Positions 61,845-64,000 of a stretch of DNA of 64,000 nt are shown piece after piece. The stretch is from positions 3,238,536-3,302,535 of the forward strand of contig NC_087083.1 in assembly GCF_026151205.1 (NCBI RefSeq). Direction: 5' to 3'. Both the position numbers and the translations under genes were made by a program. The notes beneath the pieces were generated by a model. It saw only the letters and a list, made by a program, of their open reading frames with translations. It was not told where the DNA came from and ran no database searches. Positions within the stretch are counted from its first letter, which is position 1, and each line of letters opens with the position of its first letter. The DNA is from Bolinopsis microptera (lineage: Eukaryota; Ctenophora; Tentaculata; Lobata; Bolinopsidae).

Positions 61845-64000
61845 GGATGGTGTGTGACAGTAACGAGTCCGCATGGCAGTGAAAGCAGCCAGTAAGTTTA
61901 TCGCCTCGACAAAGATCGCTGGATACCTTCTTTGTGCAACTTTTTCCATCATTGCTAGTACGACACTCAATTTTGGGACATGGAATGTTTGTGGTCTCTC
62001 CACCACTCACAAGCAACATCTTGTTGCAGAGGACATCGACAGATACGATTTAGATATTTTGGCCTTACAAGAAACCAAAACTCGTGAATTCTTGGAAACA
62101 ACACTTCCCGGTCATCATAGACTGTTTCTGTTTGACCAGAAGCAGGGTAGACATGGAGGTCTTGGTTTTGTTGTTAACAAGCGTTTTATGGACAGTGTTT
62201 TATCGCATCATCAGATCAGTGACAGAGTCGTTTACATGAACGTTAAACTAAAACCCAATCGGGTAAACAAACCACCTTGTTATATCAGAATTATAAATTG
62301 TTACAGTCCTACTAATCCAAAATCAGTCCAGAACCCTCAACTAGCTGATAAATTTTATGGTGAGCTTCTTGAGGCTATCAGTGTTCCTGCTCGATTTGAA
62401 GTATGGATGTTAGGTGACTTCAATGCCAAGTTAGGCGAGCGTTCACTTGTTGATGAAGAAAATGGTTTACAGCAGCACATAGGTAGGCATGGTGTTGGTA
62501 GAAGGAATGAGAATGGAGAGAGATTGTTACATTTTCTGGCAGCAAATGGCTTATTTGCTACCAATACTTCATTCTCCCACAGCAGCAGGCATATAACTAC
62601 ACGCACTGGATGGATAAGAGACCAATCCACCCGAAAGAGTAAACCATACTTCTCACAGATAGACTATATACTTTGCAAGTCCAGGAGCAAAGCACTACTG
62701 ACTGATGCAAGGTCATATGCGGGAACTAAGCACCGCAGTGACCACAAGCTTGTAGTTGCGAAAGCAGATTTTTCCCTGCGTTATAGTTTCTACAGGAAGA
62801 AGAGGACTACTCAGAAGGCATTCAACACAACCACTCTTGTAGGTAGCATTGCAGCGCAACAACAGTTTAAATCTGCACTTACTGTTAATATCAACCAACT
62901 AGTATCTGAACCTGACTATTCTTCTAATGATACTTGTCAACAGTTCGGAAAACTATTTAAAAGTGTTGAGACTGCTGCCATCTCCACTGTGGGTCTACGC
63001 GAGCCACAGCGAAAGAGACACCACTCTTCTGATAGTGAAGTTGTTGAAATGTCAGAGGAAAGAAAACAATTGCTACAACTTCTGAATAATAATGAATACA
63101 GAGACAGAAAGGACTTGAGATCAAAAATTAACAAACTCTCAAATGACATTAAGAAGCGACTGAATACTCTCAGAATAGAAGTTGCAAACAGTCTTGCAGA
63201 CTCTATCAATAATACAGACGACGGCCGTAAAATGTTTGAAGCTGTCCGGCAACTATCAGGTAACAAGAAATCAGACTCCATCTCTGTTTTTAATGACAAG
63301 AATCAACTGGTAGATAATGAGAGTGACAAAGCTGACATTATACGCAACTATTTTGAGCAACACTACACAGGACCAGACAGTGAACCTCCACTTGAGCCGT
63401 TTGTTGGCAGTCCTCAGCCACTAAACAATCCCATAACATCCTTTGAAGTGGAACAAGCTGCCAAAAAGCTAAGAAATGGTAAGGCTGTTGGTCCTGATGG
63501 TATACCAAACGAATTCCTTAAACACTCCCCACCTATTTTCTATTCTACATTTGCACAGCTGACCAATCAATCTTTTGAACGTCATGAACATGTACCTTCA
63601 TTCACTGAAGGATTCCTTACCCCACTGCAAAAACCTGGTAAGCCACGTGGACCTTTAAAAAGTTTGCGCCCTCTTTGTCTTTTAAACGGCACCAGGAAGA
63701 TATTGTCCATGATAGTCCTTAGACGCATTCAAAGTTCAAAGACAAGTTTCTCAGTACACTGGACCTTGGCAAAATGCCTACAAGCCTGGCCATAGCTGTG
63801 CAAATATTGTTTGGGCACAACGGATCCTAGTTTCAGTTGTGAAGGAGAAACGCTGGTCTCTACACAAAATGGGTATTGATATGTCATCTACATTCGACAC
63901 CATTAAGAGATCAGTTTTGCTAGAACTTCTTGCTGATGCTGGTTGTAGTGAAGACGACATCCGACTGGTAAGGTACCTACTCTCATGTACCAAACTGAAG
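61845..64000 (+). mobile_element. APE-type LINE, second copy, runs off the window
   Basis: Starts AGGATGGTG, equivalent to the AGATGGTC start of the 16729 element, so both begin within three bases of the ORF's ATG. It continues past the window end inside the RT. It lies in sense orientation in intron 18 of the adhesion GPCR. Its 3' end and target duplication are not visible. Confidence 0.8.
61873..63795 (+). pseudogene. LINE endonuclease-reverse transcriptase, frameshifted
   Basis: A frame shift close to the 5' end leaves MVCDSNESAWQ cut by a stop, with the main frame from 61873. Endonuclease motifs: LNFGTWNVCGLS, ILALQETKTR, GDFNAKLG and SDHKLVVAKAD. Then comes the RT start GNGKAVGPDGIPNEFLK-like block (63475) and LTPLQKPGKPRGPLKSLRPL. 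A frameshift near 63735 ends the frame; the next frame carries YTGPWQNAYKPGHSCANIVW and MGIDMSSTFDTIKR to the window end. Clearly the same family as 16731-19807 but with independent lesions. Confidence 0.8.

Noticed and set aside
61845-61882. Possible adhesion GPCR exon 19 after CTTAG or GACAG
   Set aside because: The sequence matches the start of the other LINE copy (ATGGT..GTAA..) and gives a stop within twelve codons; it is the LINE 5' end.

Overview
This is a stretch of animal nuclear genome. The genes are intron-containing with GT-AG splice sites, encode class A and adhesion-type G-protein-coupled receptors, and sit among non-LTR retrotransposons, a Penelope-like element, hAT-, mariner- and MULE-type DNA elements and large tandem arrays. 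The receptor types (LDLa-ectodomain 7TM protein; ephrin-like cysteine-rich repeats + HormR + GAIN/GPS receptor) and the transposon mix suggest an invertebrate, most likely a cnidarian or another early-branching metazoan. That assignment is inference; no species marker is visible.

Layout. 0.2-1.05 kb: an 11-bp minisatellite bounded by inverted repeats. 3.3-4.5 kb: a 5'-truncated retroelement relic. 5.2-10.85 kb (minus): a complete four-exon receptor gene, with signal peptide, 15-bp-repeat mucin stalk, Cys-rich module, LDLa repeats and 7TM, and a mariner-like MITE in its last intron. 11.3-12.2 kb: an 846-bp LTR element containing only gag. 13.6-14.6 and 23.4-25.8 kb: LINE relics beside a shared dispersed repeat. 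16.5-23.0 kb: two inverted copies of the first two exons of an adhesion GPCR, one split by a LINE with a visible target-site duplication. 26.6-28.4 kb: a 10-bp satellite with higher-order structure. 33.3-34.2 kb (minus): a single-exon class A GPCR. 34.47-34.79 kb: a perfect inverted repeat with 149-bp arms. 35.8-40.65 kb: a Penelope-like element cluster (truncated inverted copy, tail copy, intact copy), each tail carrying a minimal hammerhead ribozyme motif. 42-47.4 kb: nested DNA elements (4-kb inverted-repeat element, hAT-like MITE, deleted MULE). 47.46-48.14 kb: 21 tandem 32-bp units, 18 of them with the palindrome TGACGTCA. 48.5-49.5 kb: further minisatellites. 49.8-61.6 kb (plus): the parental adhesion GPCR with 18 phase-consistent exons from signal peptide to TM1, invaded by a hAT-like element upstream and by a FLYWCH element and LINEs in its introns. 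The window ends inside a LINE, so the rest of its 7TM domain is not seen.

Three receptor genes share the locus. The adhesion GPCR 5' end has been copied together with its upstream region (14.9-20.3 kb matches 49.8-53.3 kb; an inverted third copy lies at 22.2-23.0 kb). The paralogous copies act as empty-site controls that date and delimit two mobile insertions.
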